DNA from: Paralichthys olivaceus
Lineage: Eukaryota; Chordata; Actinopteri; Pleuronectiformes; Paralichthyidae
Assembly: GCF_024713975.1 (NCBI RefSeq)
Contig: NC_091096.1
Location: forward strand, 24,453,458-24,517,457
Length of the DNA: 64,000 bases
Reading direction: 5' to 3'
Shown: positions 21,149-32,122 of the stretch, piece by piece
Layout: the number at the start of each line of letters is the position of its first letter
Position numbering within the stretch: the stretch's first letter is position 1
Notes under the pieces: generated by a model
Told to the model about the DNA's origin: nothing
Seen by the model: the letters and a program-made list of their open reading frames with translations, nothing else
Databases searched by the model: none
Translations under genes and position numbers: made by a program

Positions 21149-22392
21149 CTGCTCAACAAAATGAAGGTAACACAAATTATTCATGTTGAAAATCTGTAGA
21201 AATGTATACACTGTATAATTTACTGAGAACATAATGACATAACAACGGTCAATGGAAACCAAAACCATCAACCCACTGAGGGCTGGATTCCAAACCACAA
21301 CAAAAATCTGAGTAAGAAATTGAAATCAGGCTGATCCAATTTCATCACTGCAACTCGTAATGTAACTCAGTGTGTTTGGCCTCCACGTGTCTGTATGCAC
21401 TCTCCTGACAACGTCTGGGCATGCTCCAGGTGTCCTGGGGGATCCCCTCCCACACCTGGATCAGAACATCAGTGAGCTCCTGGACAGTCTGTGGATGTAC
21501 TTGGCAGTGTTGAATACATGATACATAACGTCCCATTGGTAAATTGGGTTTAGGTCATTCGATGGCATCAATGCCTTCGTCATCCAGGAACTGCTTTCTC
21601 TACACTCCTCTTCCTGGTGCAGGCACTGTCCTGAACCCAGGGCCCACTGCACCAGCTTATGGTCTGACAATCGCTCTGAGGATTTTATCCAGGTACTTAA
21701 CAGCAGTCAGGGCACCGTTGGCTGTGACATGACGCTCTGAGCAACCTTCCTTTCACGCCTGTCACATGTGCTCAGTGTGAACCTGCTCTCATCTGTGAAG
21801 AGAGCAGGGTGCCATTTGCGGACCTGCCAATTCTCATGTTCTCTGGCAAATGCCAATCAAGCTGCACAGTGCTGGGCTGTGAGCACACAGGTCCCGCTAG
21901 AGGAGGCTGGGCCCCGATGCCACCCCCATGGAGACTGTTTCTGACACTCCTGGTCCTGCTGCTGGGTTGATGCCCTTCTATGGCTCTGTCCAGCTCTCCT
22001 CGTGTAAAGGCCGGTCTCCTGGTATCTCCGTCATGCTCTTGAGACTATGCTGGGAGACACAACAAACCTTCTCACAACCACTCTTGTGGATGTTCCTTCC
22101 TGGAGGAGCTGGACTAACTGGGCAACCTGATCGGGCTGCAGATACTGCCTCATGCTAATAGTAGTGACAAGGACATTAGCAGAACACAAAACTAGACAAG
22201 AATCAGTCAGTAAGGATAAGGAGAGAGCAGCTGTCTGTGGCCACCACATGCAAAACCTTTCCCTTGTGGGGGGTTGTCTTGCTTTTGCTTGAAATTGATT
22301 CACAGATGATGGAGAGATGGATACACTTCAAATTCAACTGACTTAGTATTATACTGGGATGATTTAATGTTCCCTTAATTTTTTGAGCTGTG
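21149..22392 (-). mobile_element. Tc1/mariner-like transposon remnant, inactive
   Basis: The left end CTGCTCAACAAAATGAAGG and the right end (reverse complement ACAGCTCAAAAAATTAAGG) are terminal inverted repeats, each flanked by TA (21147-21148 and 22393-22394), the usual Tc1 target site. The minus strand holds pieces of a transposase. An N-terminal helix-turn-helix segment lies at about 22031-22165 (DQVAQLVQLLQEGTSTR). A C-terminal segment lies at about 21345-21500 (PQTVQELTDVLIQVWEGIPQ, then SMPRRCQE). Between them are frameshifts and stops, so no functional protein is encoded. Confidence 0.88.
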
Positions 22393-22394
22393 TA

Positions 22395-25300
22395 ATATAA
22401 GTTTTTCAACAACTAGTTCCAGTTGATACCTCCTGTGTTTTGCTCATCAGTCTTACTTCTCTAGGATAAGATTGACATTGTTTCATATGGCCACCAGGGG
22501 TCTGTTGTGTCTGGTTAGTGTGTTAACAACTACAACCCTTGTCTATGTCTTTACAGCTTGCTGGGAGAGCGCAATACGATGGAGCTGAGGAACAAGAGAC
22601 CAGCCATCCCTTCAGATGAGCATCAAACTACAATGTTTGGTGTGAATGCAGCACAAGGAGATGGGTTGTACTTCACAGGGTTGGAGGTTACTACTGTAGC
22701 ATGTCCTGTTAATTCAAGGAAGACAGAACTCATTTGCTTTTCAGTGTTGGCCTATCTGATCGGGGAGGCAAGTGTAAAATTTGCCTTTAAAAATGAAGGC
22801 TTGTCATGACTGAGTATCTGCCTTTCCGCCGTCACCCTATCTCTCAGACTCTCCAGCTGAGTGATGATAAGGAAGCGTGCTCTCCCTCCCGTGATGAGAT
22901 CAAACAGTGCAGCATTAGACTGATTGAATCCCAGCGGAACAGGAAGTCCTGGAGGAGAGCCAGGAGGACGGTGGTTGAGACCACACAGTGGATGTAATGA
23001 GGTTAATGAAATAAACAGGTAAACAGCAGAAGTATTCTGTTTGTTTGATCCTCACTGATCAGTCATGACATGTAGGACATTAGTCTGAGTAACCTCATCG
23101 CACAATCCACAGTGATGAAATCTGTGGCCCCCTTCAGCTAACAACGATAAAAAAATAGCAGTGAGTTTAACAAAATTTGATAAAAACCACTCAATTCTTC
23201 TACTTGAGATTAAAAACCTGTCACAGTAATATTCTTGCACTTTTAAAGTGAATTTAATCAAATTAGCCTGTGTCTTAATTATTATGGAGGCTTGTCTTCA
23301 TGTCCAGTTACATTTATTCCAGTGCTGTGCTTGAGTGTAATGTTGAGGTATTCTTTTCATGATATGCTACTTCTACTCCTCCACACTGTAAAGGTAAATA
23401 TTTTTTCTGTTTACTTTTACTTCGATAGAAAACTTCCTCATTTTTAATTTGACATATTTTGCTAAAAATAAATAAAAGTATTTAGCTAAAATACCATTCA
23501 TTCATTTAAATTGGATTTAAACAAGGAATATTCACTTGTAATAGAGTATTTTTACAATGCTGAAATGGTGCTTTTAGATCAGTGGATTATTCATTGTCAC
23601 TGTGCATCCATACACAATGAAATTTCATAAAAATAAATAAAGTAAATAGACAATCAAAGGAAAATGTTGTTTTTAAAAAAAAGGCAAAACCTGAATTGGT
23701 TTTTCAACATCATCCCCGTCCTTATACACTCCATGGATACAGAATCATGAATTATGTATAGAGTAAGCCAAGCTTGAAACAGCCTGACTGCAGAGCATGA
23801 ATGGTACTTTAGGGGGAAGCCTTGTGCAGCAGATTGTTAGAAAACTACTTCATGTCAGCCTGGTGGCAGGTGACTGTGGTCACCAGGCTCAAGAGACAAT
23901 CACTCACTGCACAGTGTTTGTTTGCTTGCTGGCATTAGAATATACTGCAGCTCCTTTCTAACGTATGTGTAGTGAAAGTCAAACAGCTTCACACATCTGC
24001 TGTGCACACAACGTGTTTCAGCAACTGCAAGTGAAGAAAGCTACATACCCTCCTCCTACACATCCACTAACCTCCACTTGGCTAAATTATTGATTTAATC
24101 TGAGTTAGTGGTGTTTTGCAAATGATTTTTTATCTCCATTGCAGCTCTTCGATCGCCCTTTCTGGGTTTTCCATTTTCCACGTAAAACAAAGCAGGTCAC
24201 ACGGACAGGTAGGTCAGTGCACAGCTGAAGCTGTGATTCGCTCTGGCTTCAGCACACATGCTTGTGTACTGTTGTGGTGAAACTGTGCCAGCCGCTCCCC
24301 CAAGACATGAGACATGTGGAGACAAGGCACGTTTCTCCACAGGAAACTCACTCATTGTGCCAAATGACCTGTTTGCTCTCCGTCACCATCACATCCTGCT
24401 TTAACTGTACTATCACTATGAGAAATGATTGGTATTTTTTCTTCTCTCTTCTTCTCATTGCAGTAACAACAGTTTTTTTTTATATTTTAGTTATTACATG
24501 TCTTCTCTGGCTGTAAGGCTGACCTACTCTACCCTTTTTCTTTTTTTTTCTTGGACCTCGTTTGGCAGTCTTTGCTGTTGCAGTGTGTTGCTGATGCTGC
24601 TCTGCTGTCAATCACATGTCACTTCTTTACTTCAGTGTATAATAAATTCTCAGCATCAAACGCATTTTACAAGACTATAGGGTAGTGCTTATTTTCCATA
24701 GCGTGTATTTGTTGGTAACCACCAAGCATTTTCCTCCACTGCAGTTTAATGCACTAATGTGTGGGGCTTTATAATTTGTGTGTAACATTGTGCAAGCATT
24801 TTTGATGCATGGACCTTGGGATGAGATGTAAACTTGACATTGTTCTTGGTTTTAGCCTTTAGCATGAAGTCTTTAGAACTGTGATTTGACCAGTTGATAC
24901 ATTTGTATCATACTTTGAAAGAAATGCAGTGATGCCCCGATCCTGTTATTAATAATCAGAAGTCATTTGAACATATCTGCAGAATGAAATGCTTTTGATT
25001 TGCTCTCACATCACTTGGAGCCATGTTTTGAATTCAAGCGGTGACTTTGTTTTTGAGGAGCTGTTATTGTTGGCTGCAGCCTCATATTAATCACACAGAC
25101 GTGAGAGCGATATCAATCATCTCACACATAACTCTCAGCAAGGAAGTGATTTTCTTTCACGAAATGTGAATGTATTCTTTTACAAATAAATCTGTGTCTA
25201 AATGAGTTGTAAACAAGCCCAAACTGTATTTAAAACTGCTGGTTAATAACAACAGAGTTGATTTACTAATGGGAGAGACGCAGCAGTCCGAGCTCTGCCG

Positions 25301-26530
25301 TGAAGATAAAACAGCACAGACATACTTAGAAAGCAGAGGGAGAATATACTGCATGGTCAGCGGAGGGATATTAAGGTCTGGTATTGGTGCAGGATCCAGC
25401 AGGACGAATGTATGCTAATTCTGCTGGATTTACATAGTAATAGGTCACCTCATTCTCCAAATGCAGGGAGAGTTTAGCCCCTGGCTGATCACGAGTCCAT
25501 TAGAAAACAAGTAAACACTTCAGACGTTTTTCTTCTGAGTGTGCAGTCTCTTGCGCAGCCCCTGATGATCTCTGGAGCTCAAGATAAGAGGAATCTGTCT
25601 TTGAAAAGCAACAATATTTGGAACAGCACTCGAGGTTTATTTCCAGACGAAACGATAACGTGAGGGATACAAGTTGTTTTTAGCGTAAATAATCTCTCTG
25701 CTAATTACAGATAAGTTATGGGTAATTAATGAGCGGAGAGGATCACCTTGGCTTGGTGGATGTGAATTCTGTTTGAAGTTGACCCAAATGATGTCATTTT
25801 TATCTAAAAGTTTTAACAAGCAGCACTGCACTGGACTCCAAAATGCATCACAGCAGCAACACAACTAGGTGGTAGTATGTGGAGCCAAGGTCACAGCAGG
25901 CCGGTTATTAGATGAAGGAATTAAGGACTGACACAATGTTAAAACCAGTTCGCTTTGTGTGTGTGTGTGTGTGTGTGTGTATTCGTTTTAACTTAAAAAC
26001 GCAATGCTACAGGCGAGGCTAAGACATGCCTATCCCCATCCACACACAGATACAGTACGACATAATAATGAGCTTGCTAAAGCTAAGTTATCCACATTGT
26101 CTAGCATTTAGCTACAACTCGACTTTTCTACAGAAACGTCGTATTAAGTAAAGGCTTCTTGCCACCGGAGTTTTCAGGACACGGTCACCCTGAGCCATTT
26201 GAACCCTCAGTACAGGCGGCCAGTGCTGATGACAGCCGGAGCTAAACCGTCCCTGAGGAGAGCAGTGGTCCCAAGCCGTTTGGCACAGTGGCAAAGGAGG
26301 TGGTCTCAGCCAGCGGATCATACGGCAGAGTTTGTGTGAGAGAGAGAGACAGCTGAGCGGCTGGAGAGGCTGGAGGACGTCTCTGAATGGCAGTCAATGT
26401 GGTGATTTATGGGTTTAGTTTCAGCCTTTATTAGAAAATGAGCACAGCTATCCAGATTCCAGTGGCCACTGGTCATTGGGGGCCACCCACCTTTGATTAG
26501 AAGGTGTTAACTTTTTCACTTATACTGTGT
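22395..26530. other. Intergenic, no gene seen
   Basis: Short open frames without splice context. It contains a GT microsatellite at 25957-25980 and an AT-rich, homeodomain-site-like stretch near 25660-25770 described in the findings. Confidence 0.45.
25957..25980. repeat. (GT)n microsatellite
   Basis: Uninterrupted GT run of about 24 bp. Confidence 0.9.
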
Positions 26531-26532
26531 AT

Positions 26533-26590
26533 AAATCAGAATCAGCTTTATTGGCCATGAACTGGAGAAATATCATGATGTAGACACATC
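26533..26590. repeat. Short fragment of a fish interspersed repeat
   Basis: AATCAGAATCAGCTTTATTGGCC is the typical edge of a widespread fish retroelement; only this edge is recognisable. Confidence 0.5.
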
Positions 26591-28249
26591 CCAAATGGTT
26601 TACTCTGTTATTGGCCCTGAAATGTCCAGGACCGTTTGAAACACTGGTTGGTGTAACAAGTCATGTTCAACCCATGAATGTCATTTCTTTTCTTAAATTT
26701 GGAAATGAATGTGATATTGAAACCTGCATGTCATATAATTTAGTTGACAGCACAAAAACACAAAAACACAAGTGTGCAGTATCTTAGAAGTAGTTTTTCT
26801 AATATATTTATTATTTATACATGTTTATTTCTATGTATTCAAATATTTAAACCGTTGAATATTTTATCGGCAACTGTAGAACAGTTCCATTAATCTGCTG
26901 ATTATGGCAGCTCACATTTATCTCAGTCTGAGTCGTCCAAGCCTCTGATTAGTTTGCTCAGTCACATGTGAGTTGGAAAAAAAGAAGTGACACTGAGAGG
27001 CTGATGAAGGTTCTGTTCCAATGGCTCCACATACTCACTCGCAGAGTTGGGCATTTGCTAAGTCCTTGAGGACTGAATGTCCTAGGGCTCTGTCACTGAC
27101 ATCCTGAGCCTGTTCTGCACACTGTCTACCAGTCTGCAACGCTGCTGGCTTTGCTCAAGCAAAAAACCCACAATGCTTTGCACTGAAATGTTAAAACTGT
27201 AAACATTTTCCATCATAAAATAAGAAATTAAATCACGGAAGGACCTTTTCTATACAGATTTAACCTCATAGAAATGTATAATTTTGTGTTTTTCATCGAA
27301 ATCATGCAGGTGTCATTGTATTTCCTTTTATGCTTTATTTATTTGACAAAATCCCAAATAAAACCAAAAGATCATTTTCAATACTTTCTCCCTTAAAATA
27401 AGTCCAACATTACTGAGCTAAATTAACTACTGAGTGAAAACAAACTCAATAAAAACAAATATTGTGAAGCTAGCAGACAGTGCCTCCAAACATCATGCAC
27501 AGATGAGCTTTCTGTTGTCTCCTCTTTGTTCATGCTAATGCTGTTGTCGAAGAAGAAGTAAAATCAGGGAGCATATATGTACAGATGGATGAGCCGAGAG
27601 CTTTGGGGAGGAGTTGAGGGCCTCTAGAGCCGAATGTTTCTAAAAACAGCATCACGAACATGTGAACTACCCGCATGACCACCATCACCACAGGATCTCA
27701 CACCTTCTGCTGAGGAGAAAATCAGACTCGTGTCCAGTTAATTAGGACGGAACACCTTGACACGCACGTTTAGCATCACTGCTGCATTTCATAGAGGCTG
27801 CAGACTGATGAAAGAGGGAGCAGCTGCTGTGACACGTTCTGTTTTGATTCAACATGATCAGTAAGAGCTCTGCTCCTCCCCTCCTGTGCTGCAGGGATGT
27901 TGAAAAGAAACATTCCCAAAAACTTGACAAGACCGTCATTTATCATTGATGGTGAAGTGTGCAGGTTTCAAATTCCCCTCAGCAGTGGATGTACACTTGA
28001 TGAATTGTAAATTGTGGAGACTAAGCTCCAAAAGCTGCAGTAATGGATATTTCCATTACCTTTGATTGTCACTTGCTGCAGAAGCCTGTTTGAGTTCATG
28101 CCTCGCACATGCTCCCATTAACCCCGCTGTGGGTACTTTCTTTGATCAAAACCAACTGTGATAAACCCACTGCCCCTGATCTTTCAGCAGGAAGTCCAGG
28201 GCAGATTAAAGGTTAAAGATTAAATCACCAGAACCTAAAAAACATCTCC

Positions 28250-28760
28250 GCCCATCACTCTCCTCCTCTGCTCAGCTGAAACTTTGATCCATGCCTTCAC
28301 CTCCAGAATCGACTATTGCAACAGTATTTCTCTATGGCACATCATCCAATGTATTAAATAAACTACAGTACATCCAGAACTCTACTGCTTGCCTGCTCAC
28401 CCACTCCCGCTCCCTTGATCACATCGCCCCTGTTCTCCAGAATCTCCACTGGCTCCCCATCCCACAATGCATCCAATACACATAAAGCCCTCTATAACCA
28501 GGCCCCCTCCTACCTCACCGACCTGCTCCACCACCACACTCCATCCCGTCGGCTCCTCTAACGCTAATCTCCTGTCTCATCCACTCAGGACCAAGCACCG
28601 GCCCTGGAGTGACAGAGCCTTCTCCGTAGCTGCCCCCTCCCTCTGGAGCTCTCTCCCCAAACACATCTGAGACTGCACCAATCTCACAATGTAAAAAAAA
28701 AACTCACCTTTTCAGAACTGCTTTTAATGTGTGTTGTATGTTGTGTGTTGTATGTTTTTA
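28250..28760 (+). mobile_element. Non-LTR retroelement (L2/CR1/Rex1-type) 3' fragment
   Basis: Frame pieces read SRIDYCN, LNKLQYIQNS, LLTHSRS, PVLQNLHWLPIPQ, APSYLTDLL and AFSVAAPSLWSSLPKHI, the conserved end of the reverse transcriptase region in these LINE clades. The pieces lie in more than one frame, with internal stops, so this is a dead, 5'-truncated insertion. A short A9-10 run at about 28691-28700 falls inside it. Confidence 0.82.
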
Positions 28761-30338
28761 GTGTGCAGCTTTTTATGTTAATTTTCACATTGGTAAAGTT
28801 TAAAAAGCACTTATTGATGACCCCAGTCCTCCCTTGATTCTTATCTGCATCTTGGTATGGGCAGTTGTAAAAGACGTATTTAGCTCTTTTTAACAAAAGT
28901 GTAAGTCCTGCCACATGATACATTTAAAAATGAAAGAAGTAGAATTAATGATTAACAAAAATGCAAAATGAAAGTCTTTTGATGGCTGAGCCCATTTTAA
29001 CTACTTCATATACTATAATTGTATTGTATGTTCTTTGTTTAACATAGGTTTTGCATCTAGTCTGGCGTCACACCTCACCACTTTAGAGATGCATGTAAAA
29101 ATAAAATGTGTATTACTATATTATACATTATTATATAATAGTCAAATGGCATATAAAATTATTTACTTATTTGTTTACTCACTTTTATGGTAGTATATAT
29201 GTATATATATATATATATATATATTATAACAAACACAGCTCCATGTACTTCATCATCACAACTTGTTTTTAAAGTTGCTTTTCCTACTGTGTCATTGTCC
29301 TCCCTGCTGTTTCATCAGTAATAGCTCTGCTCAGCTCAGTGCTCACAGATTGATTATATATACATGTATTAGTACAGGAGGAATAAGCCTTTTGAATTAA
29401 TGAAGGGAAAACATATTTAACTGATAACTCATAACAAATAACCGCATTGAAAGAATGAACACTAATTAACCACTCACTCTGAAAAGAAATTCACATTTTA
29501 CAAAAATGATCTGTGGATCTGTTCTTATTCATCCAGCACTATTCAGCATTACAGTAAAACTAATTAAATCACTGTGTTTTGGTGTATGACTCTTGTTGTG
29601 CCATCGATCATTCGCCTTCCATAGTTTACATGTCTGATAGTGTATTTAACAAACACTTTAAAGAAAAGTTTTTTCCTGAATGAAAAGTCAAAGGAGGAGA
29701 AGGATGCATGTAGCTAATTTCATTTCAACAGCTGTGATGACATTTTATTAAAACAAAAATGTTAACTCATGGTGATTATATAGAACAAATCTGGGGATTT
29801 CTCCAGTTTCATCCATTCAGTAATTGTATTTCAGTCTCCACCAAGTGATTCACCCACCACCTACAGCCATGCTGCTACATGACTCTTATTACTGAGCCTC
29901 CTTCACTAATTTGTTTTGTATCGAGTCAATAAAAATGTGCTTATTGTACGTCTTTCACTTCTCACCACAGAAGTCATTAAGTCAGCTGACAATACTAATT
30001 TGTCTAATGACATGATCTCATCCATCAATTTCACATCAAAGCATTGAACTCAGTCTCCTCATTAAAAAGATGTCAATCCATCTGATGGGAAGTCATTAGT
30101 TGATTGTACAGAAACTGATGTCGTAATAATTTTTCTCAACAAAGAAAGGAGGAATAAATATTACAAAAACACAAATCTGGGGTGGAATGAGGTTCTGGTG
30201 TTTCTTTCGGAGGAATTATTACATTTTGAGAGAAACATAACTTGATTATAAGCAAGAAAATACTTTGGTAGAGTTTGGGTTAACATAGATGTGAGAAACC
30301 AAGCTGAAACTGAAATTGATGTATGGAGTCATATGCAA

Positions 30339-30340
<2 letters not shown>
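28761..30340. other. Intergenic, AT-rich
   Basis: No coding evidence. Contains an AT microsatellite at 29194-29225 and many short AT-rich runs. Confidence 0.45.
29194..29225. repeat. (TA)n microsatellite
   Basis: TA-repeat run with one TG interruption. Confidence 0.9.

Positions 30341-30341
<1 letters not shown>

Positions 30342-30422
<81 letters not shown>
30342..30422. repeat. (TG)n microsatellite, about 40 units
   Basis: Uninterrupted 80-bp TG run, the longest simple repeat in the window. It abuts the hAT remnant. Confidence 0.97.
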
Positions 30423-30423
<1 letters not shown>

Positions 30424-30449
30424 CATCACAAACACAGCTAATGATGCCA

Positions 30450-31245
30450 GTCCATATCTGGATCTGATGTCCTGCCAGTGTTTCCAGATATAGTTCCATA
30501 TTCTAGCAGTCTTTGCTGTGCAGGCTTCACGTTCATCAACAATCATTTCAGTGCCTCAACAGAAGGAATCGCCTCAACAGTAGCAGAGAGGTGTGAGCTT
30601 ATCTCTCGTGTCAATTGTTCAAATGGAGCAGGAAGTGTGGTTTTCAATGAGGATCCACTGATATGTGCTGAGAGAAGAGGGAAGCTCATGTTCTGCCCCA
30701 TACACCAAGTGCACCCTTCCTATCCAGCAGACTTTTCATTAAAGAAAATGTGATATTCCATGTGGTTGGGACATCTTGTTTAAGCATCTTGGTTTTCATG
30801 CCCGACTCCTTCTGTATGTCTCTCAGCTGAGAGGTAGACATTTGAGAGTGCCTAAAGTGCCTGATTATTTTCCTCTTATAGCCACACAGTCCCGAATGCT
30901 TTGCTGGCCTAACACTCCATCGTTTACTGCTAACTGCAGTGTATGAGCCATGTAGCCCAGGCTTTTAATACTACACTTGTCTATTGCCTTCCTCATATTT
31001 TGAGCATTGTCACAAATCACAACAATGTACATTTTATTTTCCACTGAGCAAACATGCCGTCAAAAGCACTAGCTGTGGCAAGCCTGGAAATTCTTGTGCA
31101 TGCAACACTGCTCTTCTCATTTCGAAAGTATCATCGATCCATCGAGCAGTAAGGATTAACATACTGATCTGACTTATGTCGGAGGTTCATAGATCTGTTG
31201 TGAGGCTAATATCATTCACACTCTTGTCTAAGGTAGCAGCATCTT
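30450..31245 (-). mobile_element. hAT (ZBED-like) transposase remnant
   Basis: Reading the minus strand from 31245 leftward gives, in shifting frames with stops, pieces typical of hAT/ZBED transposases: TLDKSVNDISLTTDL, TARWID, AVLHAQEFPG, a QCSKYEEG piece, then IIRHFRHSQMSTSQLRDIQ, MLKQDVPTTWN and MKSLLDRKGALG. The order matches the RNase-H-like catalytic domain and following region. Multiple stops show it is inactive. No terminal repeats were found. Confidence 0.78.
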
Positions 31246-31489
31246 GTGTTTTTGATTTGGGGCCAGAGTTTGTGGAATAAGGATTGTGGAGTGGAGACGT
31301 ATCAAAATCCTACACATAGTATTCTTGACGATCAGAGATCTGGATCTGGAGAAATGGATCTGGAGATATGGATGGTGTTAAAGACTTTATTAACCCCCCC
31401 ACACGGTTGCGTTGAATTCAGTGGGTGATCTCCTTCTGTATTCACCCAAAGAGTTCTCCTGGATTTCTATGGACTAATATTATACTAGG

Positions 31490-32045
31490 AGGCCAGGTGT
31501 GTTACAGTCCACGAGGGATCGGACCCCAGAACAGAACCAGACAGTCTTTAAAGAATAACAGAGTTTATTCTCAGTAACACATGATGAGGTACACACGAGA
31601 TAATGCAGGGGGAAGGGTGAATGGTCCAGAGAATGGAAAGAATGAATCCAGAGCTCGAGGCAGGAAGGAGGTAGGGTGGTACGGCTGTGGTAGGAGTCCA
31701 GCGAGCTGATGATTGGGGTTTCTGAGACACAAAGACACAGGGTGAACACAGGCCAACGAAGAGCACAAGGCAAGCACGAGATAGCAACAAGGAGAGTCTG
31801 ACGTGAGATATCACTGAGCGGAGAGTACGAACAGACGAGGAGTGGATGGTGAGCCAGGGTTGATATACTGCAGGGGTGATTGAATGATGAGGTGCCGGTG
31901 CGCCAGCTTCCGGACTCCAGGCCACGCCCATGGGACAAACCAACAGATAGACAAAACAGGGAGAAACCACAGGAGACACAAGGAAGGGGGAAACACGGGG
32001 AAACATGCCACTGGAGGGGAGGGAACCATGACAAGGTGAGGAGAC
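31490..32045. repeat. Unclassified repeat-like block, open in several minus frames
   Basis: A stretch with few stops on the minus strand in all three frames over about 500 bp, because of its purine-rich plus strand. It contains phrases typical of fish interspersed repeats (AACAGAGTTTATTCTCAGTA, CCACGCCCATGGG). The predicted proteins are Ser/Pro/Leu-rich and match nothing I know, so I do not call a gene. Confidence 0.4.
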
Positions 32046-32122
32046 TGTGGCGGAAATTTGCATTCACACATGCACCACCTCTGGACTGTGGAGTTCAGTG
32101 AATGTCTGAAAGCAGCTTATGA
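32045..32122 (-). mobile_element. Partial copy of the 8434-8909 MITE
   Basis: The reverse complement reads AGCTGCTTTCAGACATTC, ACTGAACTCCACAG, then GAGGTGGTGCATGTGTGAATGC, the same order as the left end of the element at 8434. Only one end is present. Confidence 0.65.

Noticed and set aside
22558..22997. Two consecutive plus-strand frames after a TTTACAG acceptor
   Set aside because: The translation matches nothing known, and I found no plausible partner exons; treated as chance.
26112..26345. GC-richer stretch with a 69-codon minus-strand frame
   Set aside because: No recognised protein or splice partner; could be a repeat or a non-coding transcript start, but there is no positive evidence.
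31480..32067. 195-codon minus-strand frame
   Set aside because: Three overlapping frames are open at once, the products are low-complexity Ser/Pro/Leu, and the region looks like an interspersed repeat.
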